Shown piece after piece: positions 16,154-22,737 of a DNA stretch of 25,831 nt (positions are counted from its first letter, which is position 1; each line of letters opens with the position of its first letter). Source of the stretch: an uncultured Cloacibacillus sp. Lineage in GTDB: Bacteria > Synergistota > Synergistia > Synergistales > Synergistaceae. Location: the NCBI GenBank assembly GCA_900545755.1, contig URAG01000032.1, positions 1-25,831 on the forward strand, written 5' to 3'. The notes under the pieces are model-generated. The model saw nothing but the letters and a program-made list of their open reading frames with translations. It was not told the origin of the DNA and made no database searches. The position numbers were made by a program, and so were the translations under genes.

Positions 16154-16813
16154 TTATATCTGGTCTGCATCAGGCAGGACGTTCTTCTTGACCTTCTGCG
16201 GCTTAGCTGGAGCGGGCTGAGTCTGGGCGGAAGTCTGCGTTTCCTCCGCTGGCTTCTGCTGCTTTTTCTGCGCCTGCTTCTTCGTCTGAGAATCGGAAGC
16301 CGGCGCTATCATAATACGCATATAAGCGCCTTCCATGCGCGGCTCCATCTCAATTTTGCCGTAGTCGGAGACGGCGTCGAGCACCTTGTTCAGCACGTCG
16401 CGTCCCCTGTCGAGGAAAGCCATCTCGCGTCCGCGGAAGAATATCGAGACCTTGACCCTATGTCCCTCCTCAAGAAAGGACTTGATAGCCTTGACCTTGA
16501 ATTCGTAGTCGTGCAGGTCTATCTTCGGACGCATTTTGATCTCTTTGACGACCTGGTTCTTCTGCTTTTTTCTGGCGTCCTTGTCGCGCTTCTGCTGCTG
16601 GAAACGGTATTTGCCGTAGTTCATTATTCGGCATACCGGCGGTTTAGCCTGCGGCGCTACTTCTACGAGATCCAGCTCCGCCGCCTCGGCCAATTTAAGC
16701 GCTTCCTGAATGCTGACGACTCCGCGTTTTACATTCGACTCATCGATGAGAAGAATTTCCGGGCATCTTATCTCGGAATTTACGCGCGGTTCGTCCTCTT
16801 TTGGATTTGCTAT
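16154..16813 (-). CDS. infC: Translation initiation factor IF-3 with an apparent AUA start
   Basis: IF-3 binds the 30S subunit, checks the initiator tRNA and start codon, and prevents early 50S joining. The reading gives 219 residues: the N-domain (VNSEIRCPEILLIDES through LDLVEVAPQAKPPVCRIMNYGKY), a linker, the C-domain (VKEIKMRPKIDLHDYEFKVK to RIMIAP), then a 48-residue Lys/Gln/Ala/Pro-rich tail (172-219) absent from E. coli IF-3 (180 residues). The frame has no ATG, GTG or TTG before residue 41, which would cut off the N-domain. The ATA at 16811-16813 is nine bases after a perfect AGGAGG, and the family pattern of non-standard infC starts (AUU in E. coli) supports it. Such a start makes IF-3 limit its own synthesis. 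Confidence 0.93.
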   Translation of the reverse strand: MANPKEDEPRVNSEIRCPEILLIDESNVKRGVVSIQEALKLAEAAELDLVEVAPQAKPPVCRIMNYGKYRFQQQKRDKDARKKQKNQVVKEIKMRPKIDLHDYEFKVKAIKSFLEEGHRVKVSIFFRGREMAFLDRGRDVLNKVLDAVSDYGKIEMEPRMEGAYMRIMIAPASDSQTKKQAQKKQQKPAEETQTSAQTQPAPAKPQKVKKNVLPDADQI

Positions 16814-16828
16814 GGCATTACACCTCCT
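16810..16828 (-). promoter_or_regulatory. infC initiation region: Shine-Dalgarno, AUG-CCA-UAG minimal frame and overlapping AUA start
   Basis: On the minus strand AGGAGGT (16822-16828) is followed by ATG (16816-16818), CCA and TAG (16810-16812). The TAG overlaps the ATA (16811-16813) that opens the IF-3 frame by two bases. The ATG is four bases and the ATA nine bases after GGAGG. A ribosome starting at AUG would make only fMet-Pro and stop on top of the infC start. This could be a decoy or a re-initiation device; the arrangement is seen directly, its role is inferred. Confidence 0.75.
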
Positions 16829-16841
16829 GATAAAATTCTAC

Positions 16842-16881
16842 AAATAAAAAAGTCCGGGCGCATACTAGAATGCACTCGGAC
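16842..16881 (-). terminator. Intrinsic terminator (attenuator) in the infC leader
   Basis: On the minus strand GTCCG-A-GTGCAT pairs with ATGCGC-C-CGGAC around a six-base loop TCTAGT (an 11-bp stem with one A/C mismatch and one G-U pair) and is followed at once by TTTTTTATTTG. It lies just 14 bases before the infC Shine-Dalgarno core, so it is an attenuator of the infC operon rather than an end for hppA. Confidence 0.85.
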
Positions 16882-16977
16882 CTGAAATTTATCTCTTCAG
16901 GGGCAAGCCCGGCAGCAAGCTGAACCGACGGGCGAGAGGCGCATTCCTCTGCTTGAACCCATTGACCTTAGTCAACT
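16843..16977 (-). ncRNA. Structured 5' leader of infC-rpmI-rplT (putative r-protein or IF-3 operon leader)
   Basis: About 135 bases of leader carry a series of stems, given here on the minus strand in transcription order: TTGAC/GTCAA (16962-16975), AGAGG/CCTCT (16935-16950), GCCCG/CGGGC (16907-16933, with an inner CGG/CCG extension), CCTGAA/TTCAGG (16881-16901), then the terminator. CCGGGC at 16907-16912 is a perfect complement of GCCCGG at 16854-16859 in the terminator's 3' arm, so an antiterminator fold is possible. In Bacillus, an L20-binding leader controls this operon by attenuation; this element may be an analogue, but I cannot match it to that family by sequence. It has no T-box AGGGTGGNACC motif. 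Confidence 0.6.
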
Positions 16978-16982
16978 AAGAG

Positions 16983-17011
16983 ATATTAACACATTTCCGC
17001 TCGCGCCGCAA
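16983..17011 (-). promoter_or_regulatory. Probable promoter of the infC operon
   Basis: On the minus strand TTGCGG (17006-17011) and TAATAT (16983-16988) are 17 bases apart. The -10 is extended by TGT just upstream (TGTTAATAT), which compensates for the weak -35. Transcription would begin near 16976, at the start of the structured leader. It lies in the gap after the hppA stop. Confidence 0.6.
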
Positions 17012-17036
17012 CAGCGTGCAAGTGTTCCACGCCTTT

Positions 17037-18995
17037 TTATAACGCGAAGAGCGGAGCGAGGACCGTAGCAACGACGGACATAAGCTTGATGAGGATGTTG
17101 AGGCTCGGGCCCGCCGTGTCTTTGAAGGGGTCGCCTACCGTGTCGCCTACTACCGCAGCCGCGTGCGCCGGCGTACCTTTGCCGCCGAAGTTGCCGCTTT
17201 CTATGTATTTCTTGCCGTTGTCCCACGCGCCTCCCGCGTTGGACATGAATATGGCCATCATGACTCCGGTGACTATCGATCCGCCGAGCATTCCGCCGAG
17301 GGCAGGCGCTCCGAGTACGAGGCCGACGAATATCGGCGCAAGGACCGCCATGAGGCCCGGTATTATCATTTCTTTGAGCGCGGCAGCGGTGGAGATGTCT
17401 ACGCAGCGCTCGTATTCAGGGCGTCCCGTGCCTTCCATTATGCCGGGGATTTCTCTGAACTGGCGTCTGACTTCTTCTATCATTTTTTCCGCCGCGCGGC
17501 TTACCGCCTGTATCGACAGGGCGCTGAAGAGGAAGGGGAGGAGTCCGCCGATGAAGAGGCCTACCATTACGTAGGGATCTTTGAGGTCTATGGTGCTGAG
17601 GTTGGTGGCTTCGGCGTAGGCGACGAAGAGGGCTAGGGCGGTGAGGGCCGCAGACCCTATGGCGAGGCCTTTGCCTACCGCCGCCGTGGTGTTGCCTACG
17701 GCGTCTAGGTTGTCTGTGATGTTTCTTACTTCATGGGGCAGTTCTGCCATTTCGGCTATGCCTCCGGCGTTGTCGGCTATGGGGCCGTAGGCGTCTACGG
17801 AGAGGGCCATGCCGGTTATGGCGAGCATTCCTACCGCGGAGCAGGCTATGCCGTAGAGGCCTCCAAAGACGAAGCCTGATACTGTGGCTACGCAGACGAG
17901 GATTACGGGGATGGCTGTGGATTTCATGCCGACTCCAAGGCCGGCGAGTATGTTGGTGGCGGCTCCCGTCTCGGACGCGGCGGCTATTTCTTTGACGCTG
18001 CCGTAGTCGCCTGAGGTGTAGTATTCGGTCGCCGCCCCTATGAGGAGGCCGCAGAGGACTCCGGAGACTACCGCGAAGAAGAGGGTGAGTTCGCCGAAGA
18101 GCCAATTGGTGAGGAGGTAAGCCCCTATTATCATGAAGAGGCCGGTGGAGCCGAGGCCTATTCTGAGGGCTTTGGCGGGGTCTCCTCCTTCTTTGACTCT
18201 TACGAAGAATGTGCCTAGTATCGAGGCTATTATGCCTATGGCTGAGAGGAGGAGCGGGTAGATGATTCCGCCGGGGCCGAGGACTATGGCGCCGAGGGCC
18301 ATCGCCGCTATTATGGAGTTGACGTATGACTCGAAGAGGTCGGCTCCCATTCCGGCTATGTCTCCGACGTTGTCTCCTACGTTGTCGGCTATGACTGCGG
18401 GGTTGCGCGGGTCGTCTTCTGGGATTCCGGCTTCTACTTTGCCTACGAGGTCGGCTCCTACGTCGGCTGCTTTGGTGTAGATGCCTCCGCCGACTCGTGC
18501 GAAGAGGGCTATGGAGCTGGCCCCGAAGCCGAAGGCGGTCACTATGTTGGCGTCGCCGAAGATGTAGTACATGACTACTACGCCGAGGAGCCCTACTCCT
18601 ACTACCGTCATGCCCATTACGCTGCCTCCGGTGAAGGCTATTTTGAGGGCTCCGTTCATGCCGTGGGTGGCGGCGTAGGCGGTCTTGCCGTTGGATTTGG
18701 TGGCTACTCTCATTCCTACGTAGCCGGTGAGGGCGCTGCATACGGCTCCGCAGACGAAGCATACTGCGCTCTGCGGGTTGATTTTCCACGCAAGGAGCGC
18801 TCCCACCACTATGACGAAGGGTACCAGGGCTTTGTATTCCCTGTAGAGGAAGGCCATCGCCCCTCCCTGGATGATGCCGGAGAGCTCGCTTACTCGCGCG
18901 TTCTCTACCTTGAACGCACCTATCTTGCCGGACGCAAACGCCGCGTAGCACAGCGCCAAGCCTCCGACTATTCCCGTTAACAACAGCATATTCAT
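17037..18995 (-). CDS. hppA: Membrane-bound K+-dependent ion-translocating pyrophosphatase
   Basis: A 652-residue integral membrane pyrophosphatase coupling PPi hydrolysis to Na+ and/or H+ pumping. The active-site signature [20 protein letters not shown] (169-188) and [20 protein letters not shown] (193-212) are intact; later acidic motifs [16 protein letters not shown] and [16 protein letters not shown] are present too. [10 protein letters not shown] (434-443) has Ala where K+-independent enzymes have Lys, so the enzyme should need K+. LFESY (220-224) carries the Glu typical of Na+-pumping members, favouring Na+ transport by inference. AAGGAGG precedes ATG 18995. Codon choice is strongly biased (Ala mostly GCC, many GTA, ATA, AGA) compared with GCG-rich neighbours, perhaps from high expression. 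It stands between the acyl-CoA cluster and the infC operon. Confidence 0.97.
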   Translation of the reverse strand: MNMLLLTGIVGGLALCYAAFASGKIGAFKVENARVSELSGIIQGGAMAFLYREYKALVPFVIVVGALLAWKINPQSAVCFVCGAVCSALTGYVGMRVATKSNGKTAYAATHGMNGALKIAFTGGSVMGMTVVGVGLLGVVVMYYIFGDANIVTAFGFGASSIALFARVGGGIYTKAADVGADLVGKVEAGIPEDDPRNPAVIADNVGDNVGDIAGMGADLFESYVNSIIAAMALGAIVLGPGGIIYPLLLSAIGIIASILGTFFVRVKEGGDPAKALRIGLGSTGLFMIIGAYLLTNWLFGELTLFFAVVSGVLCGLLIGAATEYYTSGDYGSVKEIAAASETGAATNILAGLGVGMKSTAIPVILVCVATVSGFVFGGLYGIACSAVGMLAITGMALSVDAYGPIADNAGGIAEMAELPHEVRNITDNLDAVGNTTAAVGKGLAIGSAALTALALFVAYAEATNLSTIDLKDPYVMVGLFIGGLLPFLFSALSIQAVSRAAEKMIEEVRRQFREIPGIMEGTGRPEYERCVDISTAAALKEMIIPGLMAVLAPIFVGLVLGAPALGGMLGGSIVTGVMMAIFMSNAGGAWDNGKKYIESGNFGGKGTPAHAAAVVGDTVGDPFKDTAGPSLNILIKLMSVVATVLAPLFAL

Positions 18996-19041
18996 CGTAA
19001 AAATATCCTCCTTAAAGGGTCGTCAGAAATTTATATGAATT

Positions 19042-19068
19042 TGTGCACCGGCGCAAGGCCGGTGCACA
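19042..19068. repeat. Perfect 11-bp palindromic hairpin, carboxyltransferase-hppA gap
   Basis: TGTGCACCGGC and GCCGGTGCACA pair perfectly around the loop GCAAG. On the minus strand it follows the carboxyltransferase stop and is trailed by AATTCATATAAATTT, which has no run of T; a TATAAA there could be an hppA -10. It may be a weak terminator or stability element. Its core resembles the hairpin at 22685-22714. Confidence 0.7.
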
Positions 19069-19125
19069 GTAAGGTGGGGTGGGTGAAGAAGTTATTCTAT
19101 TGACTGCGTTTAAGACGCGCTCAGC

Positions 19126-20667
19126 TTAGAGCGGAATGTTGCCGTGCTTACGCGCAGGGCGCTGCTTTTTCCTGCCCCAGAACATGCGGAGCGTCTGGAT
19201 TATCTTTTTCCTCGATTCCGCGGGCTCTATAACGTCTTCGAACTTTCCGAGCTCCGCGGAGCGGTAGGGGTTGAGGAACTCGTCCTCGTACATTTTCTTG
19301 TACATTTCCCTCGCCGCTGCCGGGTCGGCCGCCTGCTCTATCTCGTTCTTGTAAAGCACCGCGACCGCCGCGTCGGCTCCGACGACGGCGCGCTCGCAAG
19401 TCGGCCACGCCATTACGAAATCAGCGTGCATATCTATGCTGCACATCGCGGGCGTAGCGCCGCCGTAGGATTTGCGTATCGGCATGATGATCTTCGGCAC
19501 AGTAGCCTCGGCCCAAGCGTAGAGCATCTTAGCGCCGTGACGGATGATGCCGTCGTGTTCCTGCTGGACGCCGGGCAGATAGCCGGGTACGTCCACTATC
19601 GAAAGGAGCGGGATGCTGAAAGCGTCGCAGGTGCGGATGAAGCGCGCCGCTTTGCACGAGGCGTTGATGTCGAGGCATCCGGCCATGCAGCCTGTCTGGT
19701 TGGCGACGACGCCGACCGGCATTCCGCCCATACGGACGAAGCCTATTATTATGTTGCGCGCATACATCGGCGAGATCTCGAAGAAGAAATTATCGTCTGC
19801 GATTTTCGTGATGATGCTCTTCATGTCGTAGGACTTGCGCTTGTTGTCAGGGATGATGTCGTTGAGTTCTTCTATTCTGCGGTTCACATCGTCGTCGCAC
19901 TGGTAGACCGGCGGCATCTGCGTGCAGTTGTCGGGGAAGAAGCCGAGCAGGCACTTAATCTGCGCGATGCAGTCGTAGTCGTCGCGCGCGACTAGCTGGC
20001 AGAGGCCGGACTTCGTGCTGTGCGTCGCGGCTCCGCCGAGCGTCTCGAGATCGACAACTTCGCCAGTCACCTGCTGGATGACTTTCGGCCCCGTTATGAA
20101 CGCTTTGCTGGTCTTGTCCACCATTATGACGAAGTCTGTGAGTGCCGGCGAGTAGCAAGCCCCGCCAGCGCAGCTTCCCATGATAGCGGAAATCTGCGGT
20201 ATGACGCCAGACGAGTTGACGTTGTTGTAAAAGACTGTGCCGTAGACCGACGCGCCAGGCCCCTCCTGGAGGCGGCCTCCGCCCGAGTCGTTGAGCCCTA
20301 TGATCGGGACGCCGGCTTCGAGCGCGAGTTCCTGCATTCTCGCGAGCTTCAGGCCGTGCATCTCGCCCATAGAGCCGCCGAGAACCGTCGCGTCCTGCGA
20401 GTAGACGAAAGCTTTTCTTCCATTGATGAGGCCGTGCCCTGTGACGATGCCGTCGGCTGGCGCATCGACCTTATCCATGCCGAAGCGGGTCGCACGCGGC
20501 TTAACGAACATATTGTACTCGACGAAGGTGCCGGGGTCGAAGAGCAGATCGACGCGCTCTCTAGCGGTCAGCTTGCCGTTGGCATGCTGCTTATTGATCC
20601 TCTCCTGCCCGCCCTGAAGCATGATATGCGCTTTCAGATCAAGCATAGTCTGAAGACTTTGATTCAT
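19126..20667 (-). CDS. mmdA: Acyl-CoA carboxyltransferase, methylmalonyl-CoA decarboxylase alpha / propionyl-CoA carboxylase beta type
   Basis: A 513-residue biotin-dependent carboxyltransferase of the MmdA/PccB family with its usual two crotonase-like halves. The N half has HANGKLTARERVDLLFDPGTF and the oxyanion region LNDSGGGRLQEG; the C half has NQTGCMAGCLDINASCKAARF, VDVPGYLPGVQQEHDGIIRHG and KSYGGATPAMCS. It moves the carboxyl of methylmalonyl-CoA to or from a biotin carrier. In anaerobes the MmdA form works with a Na+-pumping beta subunit, but no biotin carrier or membrane subunit is in the window. The ATG at 20667 is preceded by GGGAG; the longer open frame upstream is a Gly/Arg-rich shadow of the promoter region. 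It is split from the amidohydrolase gene by a terminator, so it may be a separate transcript. Confidence 0.9.
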   Translation of the reverse strand: MNQSLQTMLDLKAHIMLQGGQERINKQHANGKLTARERVDLLFDPGTFVEYNMFVKPRATRFGMDKVDAPADGIVTGHGLINGRKAFVYSQDATVLGGSMGEMHGLKLARMQELALEAGVPIIGLNDSGGGRLQEGPGASVYGTVFYNNVNSSGVIPQISAIMGSCAGGACYSPALTDFVIMVDKTSKAFITGPKVIQQVTGEVVDLETLGGAATHSTKSGLCQLVARDDYDCIAQIKCLLGFFPDNCTQMPPVYQCDDDVNRRIEELNDIIPDNKRKSYDMKSIITKIADDNFFFEISPMYARNIIIGFVRMGGMPVGVVANQTGCMAGCLDINASCKAARFIRTCDAFSIPLLSIVDVPGYLPGVQQEHDGIIRHGAKMLYAWAEATVPKIIMPIRKSYGGATPAMCSIDMHADFVMAWPTCERAVVGADAAVAVLYKNEIEQAADPAAAREMYKKMYEDEFLNPYRSAELGKFEDVIEPAESRKKIIQTLRMFWGRKKQRPARKHGNIPL

Positions 20668-20739
20668 TTGACCATTCTCCCTATAGGCGGGACGCGAACG
20701 GGAAGAGAGGTTCCGCGCTCCGCGCCGCAAAAATTTGGA

Positions 20740-20760
20740 TAAATTTTATAAAAAGTGAAA
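20740..20760 (-). promoter_or_regulatory. Candidate promoter core for the carboxyltransferase gene
   Basis: An A+T-rich stretch after the terminator contains TATAAA on the minus strand (20745-20750), 78 bases before the ATG. No good -35 hexamer is seen at 16-18 bases, so the call is weak and rests on position and composition. Confidence 0.3.
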
Positions 20761-20786
20761 AACGCCGAAAAGTTGCGCCGTACCGT

Positions 20787-20823
20787 CAAAACGCGCCGCG
20801 CGCGTTACGGCTGCGCGCGGCGC
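20787..20823 (-). terminator. Intrinsic terminator after the amidohydrolase gene
   Basis: GCGCCGCGCGC and GCGCGCGGCGC (20793-20803 and 20813-20823) form a perfect 11-bp all-G/C stem with a nine-base loop. On the minus strand it is followed by GTTTTGAC (T tract 20788-20791), 22 bases after the amidohydrolase stop. It probably ends or reduces transcription of the acyl-CoA cluster before the carboxyltransferase gene. Confidence 0.75.
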
Positions 20824-20844
20824 TTAAAGCTTTCGCTTTGTTTA

Positions 20845-21837
20845 CTACATTAACCCTTTCCACGGGCTGAGGTCGAGTCCGCACTTCTCGAAGCGCTCGC
20901 CGAGGAAGTTGAGCGCATTCTTGTACATGACCTTCTCCATGATGCCCGGTCTCAGGTCGAGCTCTTCCCACTCCTTGAGTATCTCGCTGAGCTTGAAGAC
21001 GCCCCACTCTGAGCCGAAGATGAACTTGTCCTGGAGACGGCGGTTCATCTCGTAAAGCATGCACTGCGGGAAGTACTTCGGCCACATGCCGGAGGTTTCG
21101 CGCATGACGTTCGTCTTGTGCATAGCGACATGGTTGATGACTTCGGGCCACGGCTCGCCGACGTGGAGCGCGATTATCTTGAGGCGCGGGAACTCCGCCG
21201 CCACTTCGTCGACGTCGAGAGGCTGGCAATAGGTCATGCTGTAGAGGCCGTCGCCGCCGGGCGCCCCGCTGCCCATTCCGGTATAGCCGATGTGGAACTG
21301 AACAGGCGCGCCGAGCTGCTGGCAGAGATCCCAGAGCGGGAAGAAGCGGCGGTCGTTGACGCGGAACTTCTGAGTGCACTGCTGGAACTTAAGGCCTATG
21401 AGCTTGAGGTCTACGAGCGCATGCTCAGCCGCATGAAGAGCCTGCTGCCCCTGCCACGGGTCTACAGAGCCCCATGCGCCGAAGAACGAATCAGGGAACT
21501 GCTGCCAGAGGCCGTGGACGAACTCGTTGCTTGTCGGCGGCTCGCCCATTCCGCTCGTCGCATCCCACGCGACGGGCTGCATCTTGACGCCGTGGGTTTT
21601 AGCGTCGTTCGCCATTACCTCCGGCCCTGTCTCGTCGAACTCGGCCTTGAGATCCTCAAGCGTCGCGTTGCCGGACTTGCCGCGCCAGTTGGGCTGGGTG
21701 TATTTTCTCGAAGCGAGCATCGCGTTCATTGCCGGCGGATATCCTCCGCGGATGAACGGATGCGCGTGTATGTCTATTATCTGGAATCCTCTTTCTTCAG
21801 GAGTTTTAGGTGTTCTATCTCCAGCTGCTATAGCCAT
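20845..21837 (-). CDS. Amidohydrolase_2 (ACMSD-type) family enzyme, substrate unknown
   Basis: A 330-residue TIM-barrel metal enzyme of the amidohydrolase-related group that includes ACMSD and other C-C-cleaving or decarboxylating members. Metal-site elements: DIHAHPF on strand 1 (D22, H24, H26), FHIG (H182) on strand 5, ALHVG (H225) on strand 6, and FGSEWG at the strand 8 position. There the usual Asp of GSDWP-like motifs is a Glu (E277). GLKFQQ (148-153) is also family-like. The ATG at 21837 has GGGGAG eight bases upstream. It lies 41 bases after the BadI/MenB-like gene and ends the cluster before a terminator. Context argues for decarboxylation or hydrolysis of a beta-keto or cyclic carboxylate rather than an amide, but the reaction is not known. 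Confidence 0.85.
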   Translation of the reverse strand: MAIAAGDRTPKTPEERGFQIIDIHAHPFIRGGYPPAMNAMLASRKYTQPNWRGKSGNATLEDLKAEFDETGPEVMANDAKTHGVKMQPVAWDATSGMGEPPTSNEFVHGLWQQFPDSFFGAWGSVDPWQGQQALHAAEHALVDLKLIGLKFQQCTQKFRVNDRRFFPLWDLCQQLGAPVQFHIGYTGMGSGAPGGDGLYSMTYCQPLDVDEVAAEFPRLKIIALHVGEPWPEVINHVAMHKTNVMRETSGMWPKYFPQCMLYEMNRRLQDKFIFGSEWGVFKLSEILKEWEELDLRPGIMEKVMYKNALNFLGERFEKCGLDLSPWKGLM

Positions 21838-21878
21838 AAATCATACTCCCCTTTCAAAAATTATCTGCCGTCAGAATT

Positions 21879-22664
21879 TTAACGGTATTTCGCAACGTCG
21901 GGCGTCCGCTTTTCGCGGAAAGCCGCGCCGACTTCCTTCGCCTCTTCGGTGCCGTAGTAAACGCCGAGCGCGACGCCGGCCATCGACTGCACTCCCCAGA
22001 GCGCGTCGGTGTCGGCGTTGAACGACGCCTTGAGCGCCGCAAGCGCTGTCGGGCTGTTATTTACTATCTCGTCGACCCATTTATCGGTCTCTTCAAGCAG
22101 TTTGTCAGGCTCTACGACAGCGTTGACGAGCCCCATCTTAAGGCAGTCGTCGGCGCTGTACTTGCGACAGAGGTACCACATCTCGCGGGCTTTTTTCTCT
22201 CCGACTATACGTGCGAGGTAGGCGCTGCCGTATCCGGCGTCGAAGGTGCCGACCTTAGGCCCTACCTGGCCGAATTTTGCCGTGGACGAGGCTATCGTGA
22301 GGTCGCAGACGACCTGGAGCACGTGGCCTCCGCCTATCGCGTAGCCGTTGACTGCGGCTATGACCGGCTTCGGGATGTTGCGTACCGTTGTGAGAAGCTG
22401 TGCGAAGAGGCTGACCATCGGAAGCTTCTCGACGGGCGCGGCGTCCTCTGCAACCTCGGCGGGCGTACCGCCTATCGTAAAGGCACGGTTTCCGGCTCCG
22501 GTGAGTATAATAGCGCCGACTTCTTTATCGCTCCACGCGCTCTGGAGGGCCGTTATCATCTCGACGAGAGTGCGTTGGGTGAACATGTTCATCGCGTCGG
22601 GACGGTTGATAGTTATCCTGGCTCTGCCGTTGTACTTCTCGTAGATTATATCTTTGAATTCCAT
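21879..22664 (-). CDS. MenB/BadI-like crotonase superfamily protein
   Basis: A 261-residue crotonase-fold enzyme closest by eye to BadI (2-ketocyclohexanecarboxyl-CoA hydrolase) and MenB, not to ordinary enoyl-CoA hydratases. The N-terminus MEFKDIIYEKYNG and INRPDAMN match that branch. GYAIGGGHVLQVVCDLTIAS (108-127) gives one oxyanion glycine. FGQVGPKVGTFDAGYGSAYL (131-150) has the Asp (D142) conserved in BadI/MenB, and VYYGTEE (235-241) the conserved Tyr. The usual CSGGD loop reads TIGGT (63-67). BadI opens an alicyclic beta-keto-acyl-CoA ring by a retro-Dieckmann hydrolysis, and MenB runs the reverse. AGGAGGGG precedes the ATG at 22664. The acyl-CoA context fits a CoA-thioester ring opener; menaquinone synthesis is less likely as no other men gene is near. 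Confidence 0.85.
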   Translation of the reverse strand: MEFKDIIYEKYNGRARITINRPDAMNMFTQRTLVEMITALQSAWSDKEVGAIILTGAGNRAFTIGGTPAEVAEDAAPVEKLPMVSLFAQLLTTVRNIPKPVIAAVNGYAIGGGHVLQVVCDLTIASSTAKFGQVGPKVGTFDAGYGSAYLARIVGEKKAREMWYLCRKYSADDCLKMGLVNAVVEPDKLLEETDKWVDEIVNNSPTALAALKASFNADTDALWGVQSMAGVALGVYYGTEEAKEVGAAFREKRTPDVAKYR

Positions 22665-22684
22665 TTCAATCCCCTCCTGTTAAG

Positions 22685-22714
22685 CTGTGCGCCGGGAGGT
22701 AGGCCGGCGCACAG
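22685..22714. repeat. Perfect 11-bp hairpin between thiolase and crotonase genes
   Basis: CTGTGCGCCGG and CCGGCGCACAG pair perfectly around an eight-base loop. On the minus strand it follows the thiolase stop and ends five bases before the crotonase ribosome-binding site. No T tract follows, so it is probably an mRNA processing, stability or translational element. Its core TGTGCRCCGG is shared with the hairpin at 19042-19068. Confidence 0.7.
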
Positions 22715-22737
22715 GATGTGTGGAGATGGTGCAGAAA

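Noticed and set aside
16842..17036. tRNA or T-box in the hppA-infC gap
   Set aside because: GGTTCAAG occurs by chance, but there is no cloverleaf and no T-box signature; the hairpins plus terminator fit an operon leader better.
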